Assembly: GCA_014239555.1 (NCBI GenBank)
Contig: JAAZYR010000007.1
Coordinates: 67,141-131,140, forward strand
From: Acidimicrobiales bacterium
GTDB lineage: Bacteria > Actinomycetota > Acidimicrobiia > Acidimicrobiales > Poriferisodalaceae
Direction: 5' to 3'
Length of the DNA: 64,000 bases
Shown: positions 43,885 to 52,343 of the stretch, piece after piece
Layout of the letters: the number at the start of each line of letters is the position of its first letter
Numbering within the stretch: the first letter of the stretch is position 1
Program-made: the position numbers and the translations under genes
The notes under the pieces: generated by a model
Seen by the model: only the letters and a program-made list of their open reading frames with translations
What the model was told of the DNA's origin: nothing
Databases searched by the model: none

Positions 43885-44760
43885 TTAGGCGGAACCCATT
43901 TGACCTAAATGCTTTGGAGGCCAAGAGCCAGGCACCACATTCGTTTCGATAAGAAACGCGGCTACCCGCTCAAGAACTTCAAGTACCTCGCCCGAGCGTT
44001 CATCGCCGAGATTCGCGACGATTAATGTCGCGTTTTGATCGGTGGCCAATTCCACTCCTCGTCGCACTGACCGGCCCAATGGCGTATGTCGACCGTCATC
44101 GGTTATCCATCCACGGGACCGTAATTCCTCAGCTTCCCGTTCCCATTCCTGGTGGTTCCACCCGCGGATCTTCTGAATGACCGTCGGAGTGCCACGACCA
44201 TCTGCTGCCATCATGAGGTGGCAACCCAACCCCGATAGGTTGGCCTCGCGTAGGGCACTGTTGTGCCCATCGAATCGGTACTCGCGTAACAGAGTTGTCG
44301 CGTGCCAAAGATCCAATAATGGCGAATCTGGCCAGGGTTCTCCTGCCCAGGCCGCGTACAACGGGCGTTCCATTGCGTCGAATTCCGGAACTGACGTTTT
44401 TAGTATTTCGGCCGCGAAAACAAGTTCTCGCTGCGACTCGAAGTTCTCGAATATGCGATGAAGCGCACGATCCACTAGGTCCAGTTGAGTTTGCCTGACC
44501 TGGGAAGGTGACATGATTTCCCAACAGTTTGGGACGGCTTTGCCCACCATTCGCGGTGCAAAATTGTAAAAAGCGTCCGTAACTTGCTGGGCAGTAGCTT
44601 TCCCCATCGGGGCGGATCGGTAAGCGAAGTAGGCGTGCCACCAACCGCTGTAACCCAATTCGGTGAATTGGTTGATTTCCTTCGCATAATAAGCACAGGA
44701 ATGGAGCGGCTCGACGGCCCTTGCAAATCGTCGTGTGAGGGCTGTCTGTGGGTCGGTCAC
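43885..44760 (-). CDS. SCO6745 family protein
   Basis: A 291-residue protein of the actinobacterial SCO6745 family, whose function is not known. It begins RRFARAVEPLHSCAYYAKE and continues GWWHAYFAYRSAPMGKA, as in the family. Residues 180-240 (REYRFDGHNSALREANLSG) and a C-terminal winged-helix-like segment (LRSRGWITDDGRHTPLG) suggest a role in regulation. GTG at 44760 overlaps the cupin gene's stop by four bases (GTGA), so the two are coupled; the longer open frame is not family-like. Confidence 0.75.
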   Translation of the reverse strand: MTDPQTALTRRFARAVEPLHSCAYYAKEINQFTELGYSGWWHAYFAYRSAPMGKATAQQVTDAFYNFAPRMVGKAVPNCWEIMSPSQVRQTQLDLVDRALHRIFENFESQRELVFAAEILKTSVPEFDAMERPLYAAWAGEPWPDSPLLDLWHATTLLREYRFDGHNSALREANLSGLGCHLMMAADGRGTPTVIQKIRGWNHQEWEREAEELRSRGWITDDGRHTPLGRSVRRGVELATDQNATLIVANLGDERSGEVLEVLERVAAFLIETNVVPGSWPPKHLGQMGSA

Positions 44761-45209
44761 GAATGGCGCTGATGTCGGGACGCCTGTTTTGCGATACCAC
44801 GCCGAAAGTCGGTAGCCGAAGAGACACGGTCGACCAGCATGTCGTCGTTGTAGGTCTCCCAAACATCACCCCCAACCGTGGTCATTGATAACAAAATGAC
44901 GGCGCCTTCGGCCCCTCCGCCCTCAATGTGGGCCTCATCGCCGTCGTGGCTAGAAAAAGTGCCAGCTGGCCGGCAGTCGGTTTGCTTATTTTCATCCGTC
45001 ACATCAAAAAGTTGGTGTTCACCCTCAATAACTAGGGTTTTGACCGGGCCGATATGGCGGTGTGGAACGCATTTGATCCCCGGGTCGAACTTCATGAGCA
45101 TCTCTACGGACCTGTCATTCTCATCCACCGCAAGAACGTTGTAATAGAGCCCTTCGAAACCTGGGAAGGGCACCCAATCGATTGCGTCGGCCAGTAATTG
45201 AGGCGCCAC
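44757..45209 (-). CDS. Cupin domain protein
   Basis: A 150-residue single-domain cupin. The first metal motif PHRHIGPVKTLVIEGE (HxH, then Glu) lies near residue 55, and SSHDGDEAHIEG gives the second. It may be a metal-dependent dioxygenase, a small-molecule sensor or an acetylacetone-cleaving-type enzyme. It overlaps the SCO6745 gene by four bases and ends a short gap after the acyl-CoA dehydrogenase gene. Confidence 0.83.
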   Translation of the reverse strand: MAPQLLADAIDWVPFPGFEGLYYNVLAVDENDRSVEMLMKFDPGIKCVPHRHIGPVKTLVIEGEHQLFDVTDENKQTDCRPAGTFSSHDGDEAHIEGGGAEGAVILLSMTTVGGDVWETYNDDMLVDRVSSATDFRRGIAKQASRHQRHS

Positions 45210-45274
45210 GGATCCTCCCGGTGTAATCAGAAGCGTGCACCGAGACTAGGCGCACTCCGTGCTTTGGTTCACAG

Positions 45275-46477
45275 TTATTCGTTGCTGGGTTCTTTGGGTA
45301 ACCCCAAAACGCGCTCTCCTAGGATGTTTCGTTGAATTTCATCAGTGCCGCCAGCTATCGATTGCGCCGGCGTTGAGACCAGCACTTCGGCGATCAGTCC
45401 GCCGCCGGGGCCTTCATCGCCATTCAACATTCCATAGGCCCCAGCGATCGAAGTGTGGGCTTTATGGCTCGCCCTGGCTGTAACGCTCATGTTCAGTTTG
45501 GCTACTGATCCCTCGGCACCTGGTGGCCGACCCGCGATTCTCGCTGCTCGTGCTCTTTGGTTCGTCCAATTCGAGGTTCGTTGTAGCTGTTCGATTTGGG
45601 CCGCCTGTTGTCTTATTAGGCGCTCAGAGCCGCGACCGAGTCGTTCTGCTTCGGAGCGAACCATGCGTGGCCTTCCGGCCCGCTGCGGATACCAGCGGTA
45701 TGTCGAAAAGTATTCGTCGGCTTCCTTTTGGGCGCGTTGCACCATTGACCCGCCATGGGCAGGGAAACGAGGGCGAGGTGTTCCGACTGCGCTTCTCTCA
45801 TGAGCGAGGGTTGTTAACGCTACGCGCCATCCCTGACCAGCATCTGCGATGAGGTTTTCGTGGCGGACGCGAGCGCCGTCGAGGAAGACTTCATTAAATG
45901 ATGAGTGCCAGTTCATCTGCCGCAGTGGCCGTACCTCAATGCCAGCCTGGTCCATGGGTATCGCAAAGAAGGAAATCCCTTGGTGTTTAGGTGATTCCGG
46001 GTTTGTTCGCGCTAAGAGGATGCCGTAGTCAGCTTTGTGTGCCCCGGAATTCCAGACTTTTTGGCCGGTAACCAGCCACTCATCGCCATCTCTGTCTGCC
46101 CGAGTGGCTAAGCCCGCCAAGTCGGATCCAGCCCCTGGTTCGCTGAACAACTGGCACCACTTATCTTCGCCGGTGAGTATCGGACGCAGAAAGCGTTGCT
46201 TTTGGTCGTCGTTGCCCCATTCGAGGAGTGTTGGAGCGACGAGATACATACTGACGCCAGCGGCAACTCCTACCGCTCCGATTTCGGAGAACACTTTCTT
46301 CACGGTGGCGTCTGCTGTTAAGGGAAGTCCCCGTCCGTACCAGTCTTGGGGCCACGACGGGCATCCCCACCCGCTGTCAGCAAGAAGCCCTCTCCACTCA
46401 ATTAAGTCGGCGGTTGGGTCCCAATGTTGAGTCAGCCACGACCGAACCTCGCTCTCAACGTCTGCCACCGAAGTCAT
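45275..46477 (-). CDS. Acyl-CoA dehydrogenase (FadE-type subunit)
   Basis: A 400-residue acyl-CoA dehydrogenase related to the FadE subunits of sterol side-chain breakdown in mycobacteria. The FAD loop is SEPGAGSDLAGL and the strand VTGQKVWNSGAHKADY is typical. The C-terminal family position usually YEGT reads AGGTDEIQRN, so no glutamate is there; the base may sit elsewhere or in a partner subunit. The second dehydrogenase at 52344-53603 has the same change, so they may pair. It lies one base after the nitroreductase gene. Confidence 0.9.
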   Translation of the reverse strand: MTSVADVESEVRSWLTQHWDPTADLIEWRGLLADSGWGCPSWPQDWYGRGLPLTADATVKKVFSEIGAVGVAAGVSMYLVAPTLLEWGNDDQKQRFLRPILTGEDKWCQLFSEPGAGSDLAGLATRADRDGDEWLVTGQKVWNSGAHKADYGILLARTNPESPKHQGISFFAIPMDQAGIEVRPLRQMNWHSSFNEVFLDGARVRHENLIADAGQGWRVALTTLAHERSAVGTPRPRFPAHGGSMVQRAQKEADEYFSTYRWYPQRAGRPRMVRSEAERLGRGSERLIRQQAAQIEQLQRTSNWTNQRARAARIAGRPPGAEGSVAKLNMSVTARASHKAHTSIAGAYGMLNGDEGPGGGLIAEVLVSTPAQSIAGGTDEIQRNILGERVLGLPKEPSNE

Positions 46478-46478
46478 G

Positions 46479-47132
46479 TCACCAGCCGTTTATGTGAACG
46501 AACTTGCTGTCTGGTTTTCGTCGACCGGGGCGAAAGTTGGTCCCATCGGTGTACGCGATTGGGCTCAAGGCAACTTGTTGGACTTCGTCGTAAGGGATCC
46601 CAAGCACCTCCGCCACCTCTCGCTCACGCTGAAGATGAACGGTCGTCCAACATGTGCCGAGGCCCCGTTCTCTGGCGGCGAGCATGAAACTCCACGCAGC
46701 CTGAATTATTGAACCCCACTTGACTGCTTGGGTCATTGCATCGGCGCCATCAAGCCTCCCGCTGATGCAGGGAACGAAAATCGCTGGCACATCCGGAAAT
46801 ACTTCGGCCAGATGGCGGGCCGAGCCCATCATGTTCAACCAGGATTCTTGGTCGCCTTCAGTTCCCTGATGCGACACGGACGATGACAGATAGTCATCGG
46901 TGACCATGGACTTCCAAACTTGTTGGTATATCAAACCGACCTCATGGCATTGCTCGCGATCGGTCGAGACAACAAAATGCCAATCCTGTCGGAGTGAACC
47001 GGTTGGCGCCTGGAGGGCCAGCATGAGGCACTCTCGAAGGACTTCCTCACCCACCGCTCGTTCGAGGTCGAGTCTTTTTCGCACCGACCGGGTTGTGCTG
47101 AGCAGCTCGTCGGCTCCCAACTCAAGCTTCAT
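46479..47132 (-). CDS. Nitroreductase family protein
   Basis: A 217-residue FMN-dependent nitroreductase-like protein. TTRSVRKRLD is the phosphate-binding start, followed by LQAPTGSLRQDWHFVVS, and the later WGSIIQAAWSFMLAAR and GLGTCWTTVHLQRE are family regions. ATG at 47132 follows GGGAGG with eight bases between. It may reduce a ring or enone substrate of the adjacent catabolic genes. The stop lies one base before the dehydrogenase start. Confidence 0.88.
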   Translation of the reverse strand: MKLELGADELLSTTRSVRKRLDLERAVGEEVLRECLMLALQAPTGSLRQDWHFVVSTDREQCHEVGLIYQQVWKSMVTDDYLSSSVSHQGTEGDQESWLNMMGSARHLAEVFPDVPAIFVPCISGRLDGADAMTQAVKWGSIIQAAWSFMLAARERGLGTCWTTVHLQREREVAEVLGIPYDEVQQVALSPIAYTDGTNFRPGRRKPDSKFVHINGW

Positions 47133-47158
47133 TGGACAACCCTCCCGGACCAAAGGTC

Positions 47159-47575
47159 CTATTCGGGGAACTCCACTGTGGCAGTTCCTATAACGCCGGT
47201 GCGACCATCTTCGGCGATGATCGTCAGATCTAGTTCAATACGACGATGTTCTTCATCTGTGTCCGTCACTGCCCCAGTCATAACGATTTCTGAGTCAACA
47301 AGTAACGAACCCCGAAATACGGTGTCGATAATTTTGATGTTACAACCCGGTGCCCAACGGTGAACCATTGCAGCTAGAAGACCTTGACTCATGATCCCAG
47401 GAACAATGGCTCCCGGGAAGCCTTCGGCGCGTGCCGCCTCATGGTCGGTAAATCGTTCAAACGAATGTTTGGCCGCATTGCAGAATTTTGTGACAGCGGC
47501 CATCGATACGTCCGGATGAGCCTCAGAAAGCTCGTCACCGAGTTCTATGTCTTCGAAGGAAAGTGAGTGCACCAT
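47159..47575 (-). CDS. MaoC-like dehydratase
   Basis: A 138-residue single hotdog domain of the MaoC/R-specific enoyl-CoA hydratase type. FTDHEAARAEGFPGAIVPGIM fits the hydratase-2 segment, although the usual catalytic Asp/His pair is not certain from sequence. It lies six bases downstream of a second hotdog gene, and they probably form a heterodimer, as ChsH1/ChsH2 do in sterol side-chain degradation. It would hydrate an enoyl-CoA made by one of the dehydrogenases. Confidence 0.85.
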   Translation of the reverse strand: MVHSLSFEDIELGDELSEAHPDVSMAAVTKFCNAAKHSFERFTDHEAARAEGFPGAIVPGIMSQGLLAAMVHRWAPGCNIKIIDTVFRGSLLVDSEIVMTGAVTDTDEEHRRIELDLTIIAEDGRTGVIGTATVEFPE

Positions 47576-47580
47576 TCGTA

Positions 47581-48033
47581 TTAGGCCTTTTTAATCATTT
47601 TCCAGTCGACGGTGGAAACCAACTCATCATCATCGTTCCGAAATTCCATCCGCTGCACGATGAAGATCATGGTGCCGCTTCTTCCTGTTTTGTCGAAGAC
47701 GTCGGCAATGGTGGTTGTGGCGTGAAGGGTGTCTCCTGCGCGGATGGGGGCATGCACTTGCACATTCTTGCCTCCATCGATTCCAAAGCCACCGCCAATT
47801 TGAGGGAAGTCATCGGGAAGAACTCGGCCCGACATGCAATGAGTAGTGAACCCTGGGTGGGCTTGAAAATCTGCGTGACTTGGATCGATGAATCGAGGGT
47901 CTTGTTCGCCGCAGGCCTTTGCCCACGCAACCATGTCCTCGACGCGCATGTCAAAACTCGCCCAGTCGAATTCAACACCCATCCAACGCTCTCGAACTGC
48001 CACAAGGTCTACCGGGGCCTCACTGTTTCCCAT
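47581..48033 (-). CDS. MaoC-like/FAS1-type dehydratase domain protein
   Basis: A 150-residue hotdog-fold protein. It begins VRERWMGVEFDWASFDMRVED, then CGEQDPRFIDPSHADFQAHP, where Asp/His act as in N-terminal MaoC domains. A later IRAGDTLHATTTIADVF is the second half of the fold. It is paired with the MaoC gene just downstream (6 bases). In mycobacterial ChsH2 the N-terminal domain of this type is fused to a DUF35 domain; here DUF35 is a separate gene 2 kb away. Confidence 0.83.
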   Translation of the reverse strand: MGNSEAPVDLVAVRERWMGVEFDWASFDMRVEDMVAWAKACGEQDPRFIDPSHADFQAHPGFTTHCMSGRVLPDDFPQIGGGFGIDGGKNVQVHAPIRAGDTLHATTTIADVFDKTGRSGTMIFIVQRMEFRNDDDELVSTVDWKMIKKA

Positions 48034-48132
48034 GAATACCTCTCATTAGAAGCGACTTTCGGTGGCTGACATAGGAACCGTCGGTCCCAGGGCGAAGGTA
48101 ACACTTGCACGCAATCGTCGTCATAGCGAGTA

Positions 48133-49203
48133 ATGATTACCTGTATGTCAAAGGACGAAGTTTCACACCGGTCGCGAATTCGTAACGCATGGGTTGGCCG
48201 AGTAAGCGGATGCATGCTCGGTAAGCCAGTTGAACAGTTATCTATGCGCAAGGGGAGAGAGGCGCTGCACAATTATCTCGATGGGGCTGGGGCTCTACCA
48301 CTTCGCGATTATGTGCCTCTTGTCGAAGGATTGGAATCGGAACTCCAAGACCATGCTGCGTGTCGTGGACACATCGAGAGAGCGATCCCAGATGACGACA
48401 TCAATTACACATTGATTTCGCTTCTAATTCTGGAGCAATATGGCCGCGATTTCAGTACCGCCGATGTGGGGCGTGCTTGGCTTCGATTTCTCCCCGGAGC
48501 GATCGTATTCACAGCGGAACGTGCGGCTTACTCGAGACTCCTTGCAGATGCTGGCATGGGTTTCCCTTTCGGCGCACCGCCGGTGTTCGACATACAGGAA
48601 TGCAGCGACAATCCCTACAACGATTGGATCGGTGCTCAGATTCGGGCCGATTTATATGGTTGGGTTTCTCCGGGGGAGCCAACCGAAGCTGCTTCTCTTG
48701 CCAGAACTGACGCTGCTCTTAGCCATCGTGGTGAAGGCGTGCATGGTGCTGTAGTTATAGCGGTGACGGCGTCCTTGGTAGGAGCGGGTTGGGATCCGGT
48801 CAGGGCGTGTGAAGAAGCTGCGTCCTACATTCCCAGTGATTCCGCGTCCGCTCGCGCCGTTTCACTAGGACTTTCGTGTGGCAAGGACACCGATGCGTCT
48901 CAATTACATACCGAGTATGAGGGAATGTCACCGGTGCACACTGTCAACAACTTGGCGCTGGTCACTTGGGGCTTGACACGAAACCCTGATGATTTTGGGG
49001 CTGCTATTGGCGACACAGTGAGTGCCGGTTGGGATACTGACTGCAACGGCGCCACCGTGGGCGGGTTGTGGGGCTTGAGCGGTCGCGAAATCCCGACGAG
49101 TTGGTTGTCGGGGTGGAACGGGTTGGTAGAAACAAGCCTCTCGGGTCACGCAGTGTTACATCTAGATGAGCTCGTTGATCGGACGGTCGCCCTGAGTGGT
49201 TAG
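48133..49203 (+). CDS. ADP-ribosylglycohydrolase family protein
   Basis: A 356-residue all-helical protein of the DraG/ADP-ribosylglycohydrolase family, which removes ADP-ribose from proteins or other substrates using two metal ions. The N-terminal acidic site is PDDDINYTLISLL and the C-terminal one is GWDTDCNGATVGGLWG, typical of the binuclear centre. It is the only plus-strand gene inside a long minus-strand catabolic block, and it overlaps the convergent PHP gene by four bases. ATG at 48145 is an alternative start. Confidence 0.88.
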   Translation: MITCMSKDEVSHRSRIRNAWVGRVSGCMLGKPVEQLSMRKGREALHNYLDGAGALPLRDYVPLVEGLESELQDHAACRGHIERAIPDDDINYTLISLLILEQYGRDFSTADVGRAWLRFLPGAIVFTAERAAYSRLLADAGMGFPFGAPPVFDIQECSDNPYNDWIGAQIRADLYGWVSPGEPTEAASLARTDAALSHRGEGVHGAVVIAVTASLVGAGWDPVRACEEAASYIPSDSASARAVSLGLSCGKDTDASQLHTEYEGMSPVHTVNNLALVTWGLTRNPDDFGAAIGDTVSAGWDTDCNGATVGGLWGLSGREIPTSWLSGWNGLVETSLSGHAVLHLDELVDRTVALSG

Positions 49204-49847
49204 CTTCCGGCCTGTCCACCTCGCAGAGAAACTGCCTGGAAGGTTCCGCCCTTCAGTGCGCTCACGAGGCCGTCAACTGATGTGATCGTCTGCTCCGGAA
49301 ATTCCGTAGCGCAAAATCCGATCCGGCTGACGACGTGACTGTCGCTCCCGCCAAAACCGAGATAGCCGTGCTTCTCTGCCATTTCCACGGATAGCTCATC
49401 TTCTCCGGGAATAGAGCCACCGTTGAGTGTCTCAACGGTGTGCACGGCGTCGACCGCACCGCGCTCTTCGTAGTGGGAGAAAAGCCCGACTCGTTTTCGA
49501 CCCGGATGACACGGGGCAGCGAAAGCTCCGCATCGATCTGACTCAGCTAAGACCTGCTGGATGGGTAAGCGAATGTTTGAAAAATCTAAAGCAGCTAGGA
49601 GGTCCTCATTCACACCAAATACAAGAACGTGTCCAAAATCGGTCTCCACTTCGCTCGCCTTAAGAATCAGCAGGTCATACTCGTCTTCAAGATGTCGGTA
49701 ATCAGATTCACCGTCAAACTGCCGGTGTTCTGTCAACACGAAGCCATCTAACGGAAGCTCTTTCTTCCGGATCCATTTGCAGTAGTTCTCGACCTTCGCC
49801 CGTCCGTCATCGGATTTGATTGAGTGGGTGTGAAGATCTAGGAGCAT
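49200..49847 (-). CDS. PHP-domain metal hydrolase
   Basis: A 215-residue PHP-fold protein, a family of phosphoesterases with a three-metal site. The first motif is DLHTHSIKSDDGR near residue 4, then TEHRQFDG, ASEVETDFGHVLVFG and the late GGSDSHV. ATG at 49847 starts at the conserved strand; ATG at 49898 would overlap the upstream DUF35 gene by 41 bases. It may act on a phosphate or nucleotide. It ends the operon that contains the thiolase. Confidence 0.85.
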   Translation of the reverse strand: MLLDLHTHSIKSDDGRAKVENYCKWIRKKELPLDGFVLTEHRQFDGESDYRHLEDEYDLLILKASEVETDFGHVLVFGVNEDLLAALDFSNIRLPIQQVLAESDRCGAFAAPCHPGRKRVGLFSHYEERGAVDAVHTVETLNGGSIPGEDELSVEMAEKHGYLGFGGSDSHVVSRIGFCATEFPEQTITSVDGLVSALKGGTFQAVSLRGGQAGS

Positions 49848-49857
49848 GAATTTGTCT

Positions 49858-50280
49858 TCAGGCAAGGCGGAAGACGGGGATCGCAAATCGCTCGTCATCG
49901 TCGCGCTCTTGGCTTACGAAATCAGCTACGACAGACATTCCGATCTCCACCGCATCTGGTTCACAGTCAACAATTACGGTCAAAAGTCGGGGGCCTTCAT
50001 CCAACGTGACATAGGCCATGGTGTACGGGCATGCCTCCGCGAATCCTTTAGCTTGGTTCTGTTCAGTGACGGTGTAGCTATAGATCGAGCCACGACCACT
50101 AGCGACGAAATGGACGAGCGAGCTGCTGTCAAGGCAGTGAGCGCAAACGCCGCGTGGTCGATGCTGAATCAGCCCACAGGTGTTGCATTTTTGCAAAACG
50201 AGTTGGTCACGGCCTGCGCCCTCCCAAAAGCCGCGCGTTTCCCATGATGCGTACGGGTTGGGGTGAGTAATTGAACTCAT
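49858..50280 (-). CDS. DUF35 OB-fold/zinc-ribbon protein
   Basis: A 140-residue DUF35 protein. A rubredoxin-like zinc ribbon CNTCG and CAHC is at residues 33-50, followed by an OB fold (GRGSIYSYTVTEQNQ). Such proteins partner thiolases and help in aldol or acyl transfer reactions (for example with Ltp2-type lyases). Its ATG overlaps the thiolase stop by four bases (ATGA), a coupling common for these pairs. Confidence 0.9.
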   Translation of the reverse strand: MSSITHPNPYASWETRGFWEGAGRDQLVLQKCNTCGLIQHRPRGVCAHCLDSSSLVHFVASGRGSIYSYTVTEQNQAKGFAEACPYTMAYVTLDEGPRLLTVIVDCEPDAVEIGMSVVADFVSQERDDDERFAIPVFRLA

Positions 50281-51449
50281 CTGTCCGCTCCTAACACCAA
50301 GGTAGCTCCGCTGTGTTTGTCTCCGATAGTGCCGCCGGTGCCATGTGCGATGGCAATTTCAGCACCGGCGACCTGTCGATCTCCGCATTCTCCGCGAAGC
50401 TGTTTTGCGGCTTCGATAACGAGAAAAATGCCACGCATTCCTGGGTGATTGGAGGAAAGTCCGCCTCCGTCTGGATTTACCGGTAACGGACCTCCTAAGC
50501 CAATCCCACCGTTGCTCACAAAATCTCCACCTTCTCCGGGCTCGCAAAAACCGAGGTTCTCTAACGTAGCTAACACTGTGATTGTGAATGAGTCGTACAC
50601 CATGGCTAGATCCACGTCCGAGTGTTTGATTCCGGCCATTTCCATGGCTGTTTGACCAGACTGTTTGGCAGCGATCGTCAGTAAGTCGCTGTCCCCAACG
50701 CCCTGATGTTGAACTGCCTCACCGCAACCGAGCAGGTGAACGGGTTTGGTTCTGAGATCTTTCGCCCGCTCAAGTGAGGTCACGACAACTGCTCCTCCTC
50801 CATCGCTAATGATGCAGCAATCCAATAGATGTAGCGGCCTTGAGATCAGCCGGCTCTCCAGCACGTCGTCAACCGTGATGGGTGTCCTCATCTTTGCTAA
50901 CGGATTGAGTCCGGCGTGTCGACGCATCGTCACCGCTATCTCCGCTAATTGCTCACTGCTTGTGCCGTATTTGCTCATATGGAGATTCGCGTACATTGCG
51001 TAACTCCCAACCGTGGTCATGCCATAGGGCGCAGAGAACGCTGAATCAGGGTTTTTCGACCCGTCGGTGCCACCGGTTCCGATTGCCATGGCGTTCGAAG
51101 CTGCGGTTGAGCCATAGAGCACCAATGCGGTGGAGCACAACCCTGCATGAATGGCTGCGGCTGCATGAGTCACATGGGAAACGAACGACGAACCTCCGAT
51201 ATTCGTACCGTCAAGGTAGTCAGGGCGCACGTCCAGATATTCAGCGAGATCCACTATCCCCATCATCCCCATAGACATCGACGCACCAAACAGCCCGTCA
51301 ACGTCGTCCCGTGTGAGGCCGGCGTCATCTAGGGCCCCCTTGGCGCACTCAGCCATAATCTGAAATTCTGTCTTGTCGGGAGAGAACCGGCTTGGGTGCT
51401 CGTAGACGCCCGCTATGGCTGCGCTGTTTGGAAAATCGGCAGTACTCAC
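50277..51449 (-). CDS. Thiolase-like protein lacking the nucleophile cysteine (Ltp2/SCPx-like)
   Basis: A 390-residue thiolase-fold protein. Where thiolases have the nucleophile Cys near residue 90, this one reads NIGGSSFVSHVTHAAAAIHAG, with no Cys. The late motif SNHPGMRG keeps the His. The final AHGTGGTIGDKHSGA lacks the second Cys. This pattern is known for SCPx- and Ltp2-type members that cleave side chains by retro-aldol chemistry with a DUF35 partner. The following gene (alpha/beta hydrolase) overlaps by four bases upstream and DUF35 by four downstream. Confidence 0.88.
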   Translation of the reverse strand: MSTADFPNSAAIAGVYEHPSRFSPDKTEFQIMAECAKGALDDAGLTRDDVDGLFGASMSMGMMGIVDLAEYLDVRPDYLDGTNIGGSSFVSHVTHAAAAIHAGLCSTALVLYGSTAASNAMAIGTGGTDGSKNPDSAFSAPYGMTTVGSYAMYANLHMSKYGTSSEQLAEIAVTMRRHAGLNPLAKMRTPITVDDVLESRLISRPLHLLDCCIISDGGGAVVVTSLERAKDLRTKPVHLLGCGEAVQHQGVGDSDLLTIAAKQSGQTAMEMAGIKHSDVDLAMVYDSFTITVLATLENLGFCEPGEGGDFVSNGGIGLGGPLPVNPDGGGLSSNHPGMRGIFLVIEAAKQLRGECGDRQVAGAEIAIAHGTGGTIGDKHSGATLVLGADR

Positions 51450-52261
51450 TTCGTTACCTCTAGTTCATTGGAGAACGCGTCAATGACAAGGCTGAGTTCG
51501 GCCGGGTTTTCGATGGCCCCCCTGCGCGCCGCGCCGTCAAGTCCTCGCGTAGCCCCAAAGGGCAGCTCATCGGCGAGTCGTTCGGAACTTTGACGATATT
51601 GATCTTCGGTCTCCTCGCCGATAACTACCAATGTCGGCGTGTTTACGTGGGAGACCTCTGCTTCAGCGTTCCACATTTCCTGGGCTCGCCTAGCCCCCAA
51701 GGCTGCTCTAGGGTCCGTCTTAACCCACTCCGCAAATGCTTTCCGAAAGACACTTTCGTCGGTATCAGGGGCATAACCGGTTGAGTCGAACTGTCGTCGG
51801 GCTTTTCCCGAAGCAATCAGCGCTAAGTCACTAATTTCCTGACTTAAGTCCACCGACCGCCCCACAGCGCCGAGACAGACAACGCCTGCGACCTTGATGA
51901 CTGCGCGACTGGCAAGCTCTAGAGCCACTGCCGCCCCCATGCCTTCGCCGACGACAATTAGGCTGTTCAAGCCCCAGTCGCCGACCAGGTTTTCAGCATG
52001 AACCGCCATGGCCTCAATTGACGTGAGGCTGTCAAGCTCACCACTCCGCCCGTGGCCAGGCAGATCAAAACTTACTGGCGAATGTTCGACAGCTAACCGA
52101 TCCATAACATCACGAAACGAGTTCCCGTTGGTCCCGGCGTCATGTAGTAGCAGCAAGCTGTAGCCGTTACTTAAGTCCGGGGGAGCGCCGGGGAGAGTGG
52201 ACTCGCCTCGGTGGTGGACCAGAGTCGCAACGCCGTCTACCTCAAAGTATTTGTCAGGCAC
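51446..52261 (-). CDS. Alpha/beta-hydrolase-fold protein with degenerate catalytic residues
   Basis: A 271-residue alpha/beta-hydrolase-fold protein. The nucleophile elbow reads VVGEGMGAAVALE, so glycine occupies the nucleophile place (GxSxG expected). The usual C-terminal histidine of GAGH reads DGAARRGAIENP. Both catalytic residues are therefore missing, although the fold and DLPGHGRSGELD loop are conserved. It may be a structural or binding subunit, or a decaying gene. It is coupled to the thiolase gene by a four-base overlap. Confidence 0.8.
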   Translation of the reverse strand: MPDKYFEVDGVATLVHHRGESTLPGAPPDLSNGYSLLLLHDAGTNGNSFRDVMDRLAVEHSPVSFDLPGHGRSGELDSLTSIEAMAVHAENLVGDWGLNSLIVVGEGMGAAVALELASRAVIKVAGVVCLGAVGRSVDLSQEISDLALIASGKARRQFDSTGYAPDTDESVFRKAFAEWVKTDPRAALGARRAQEMWNAEAEVSHVNTPTLVVIGEETEDQYRQSSERLADELPFGATRGLDGAARRGAIENPAELSLVIDAFSNELEVTK

Positions 52262-52343
52262 GCAGCGAACGGTAACTCACGCGGGGCCGGAGTGCTGGTT
52301 CAGTGCCTAATCGCGTAAACGGAGAGCGGCTGTTGCGCTCCCG

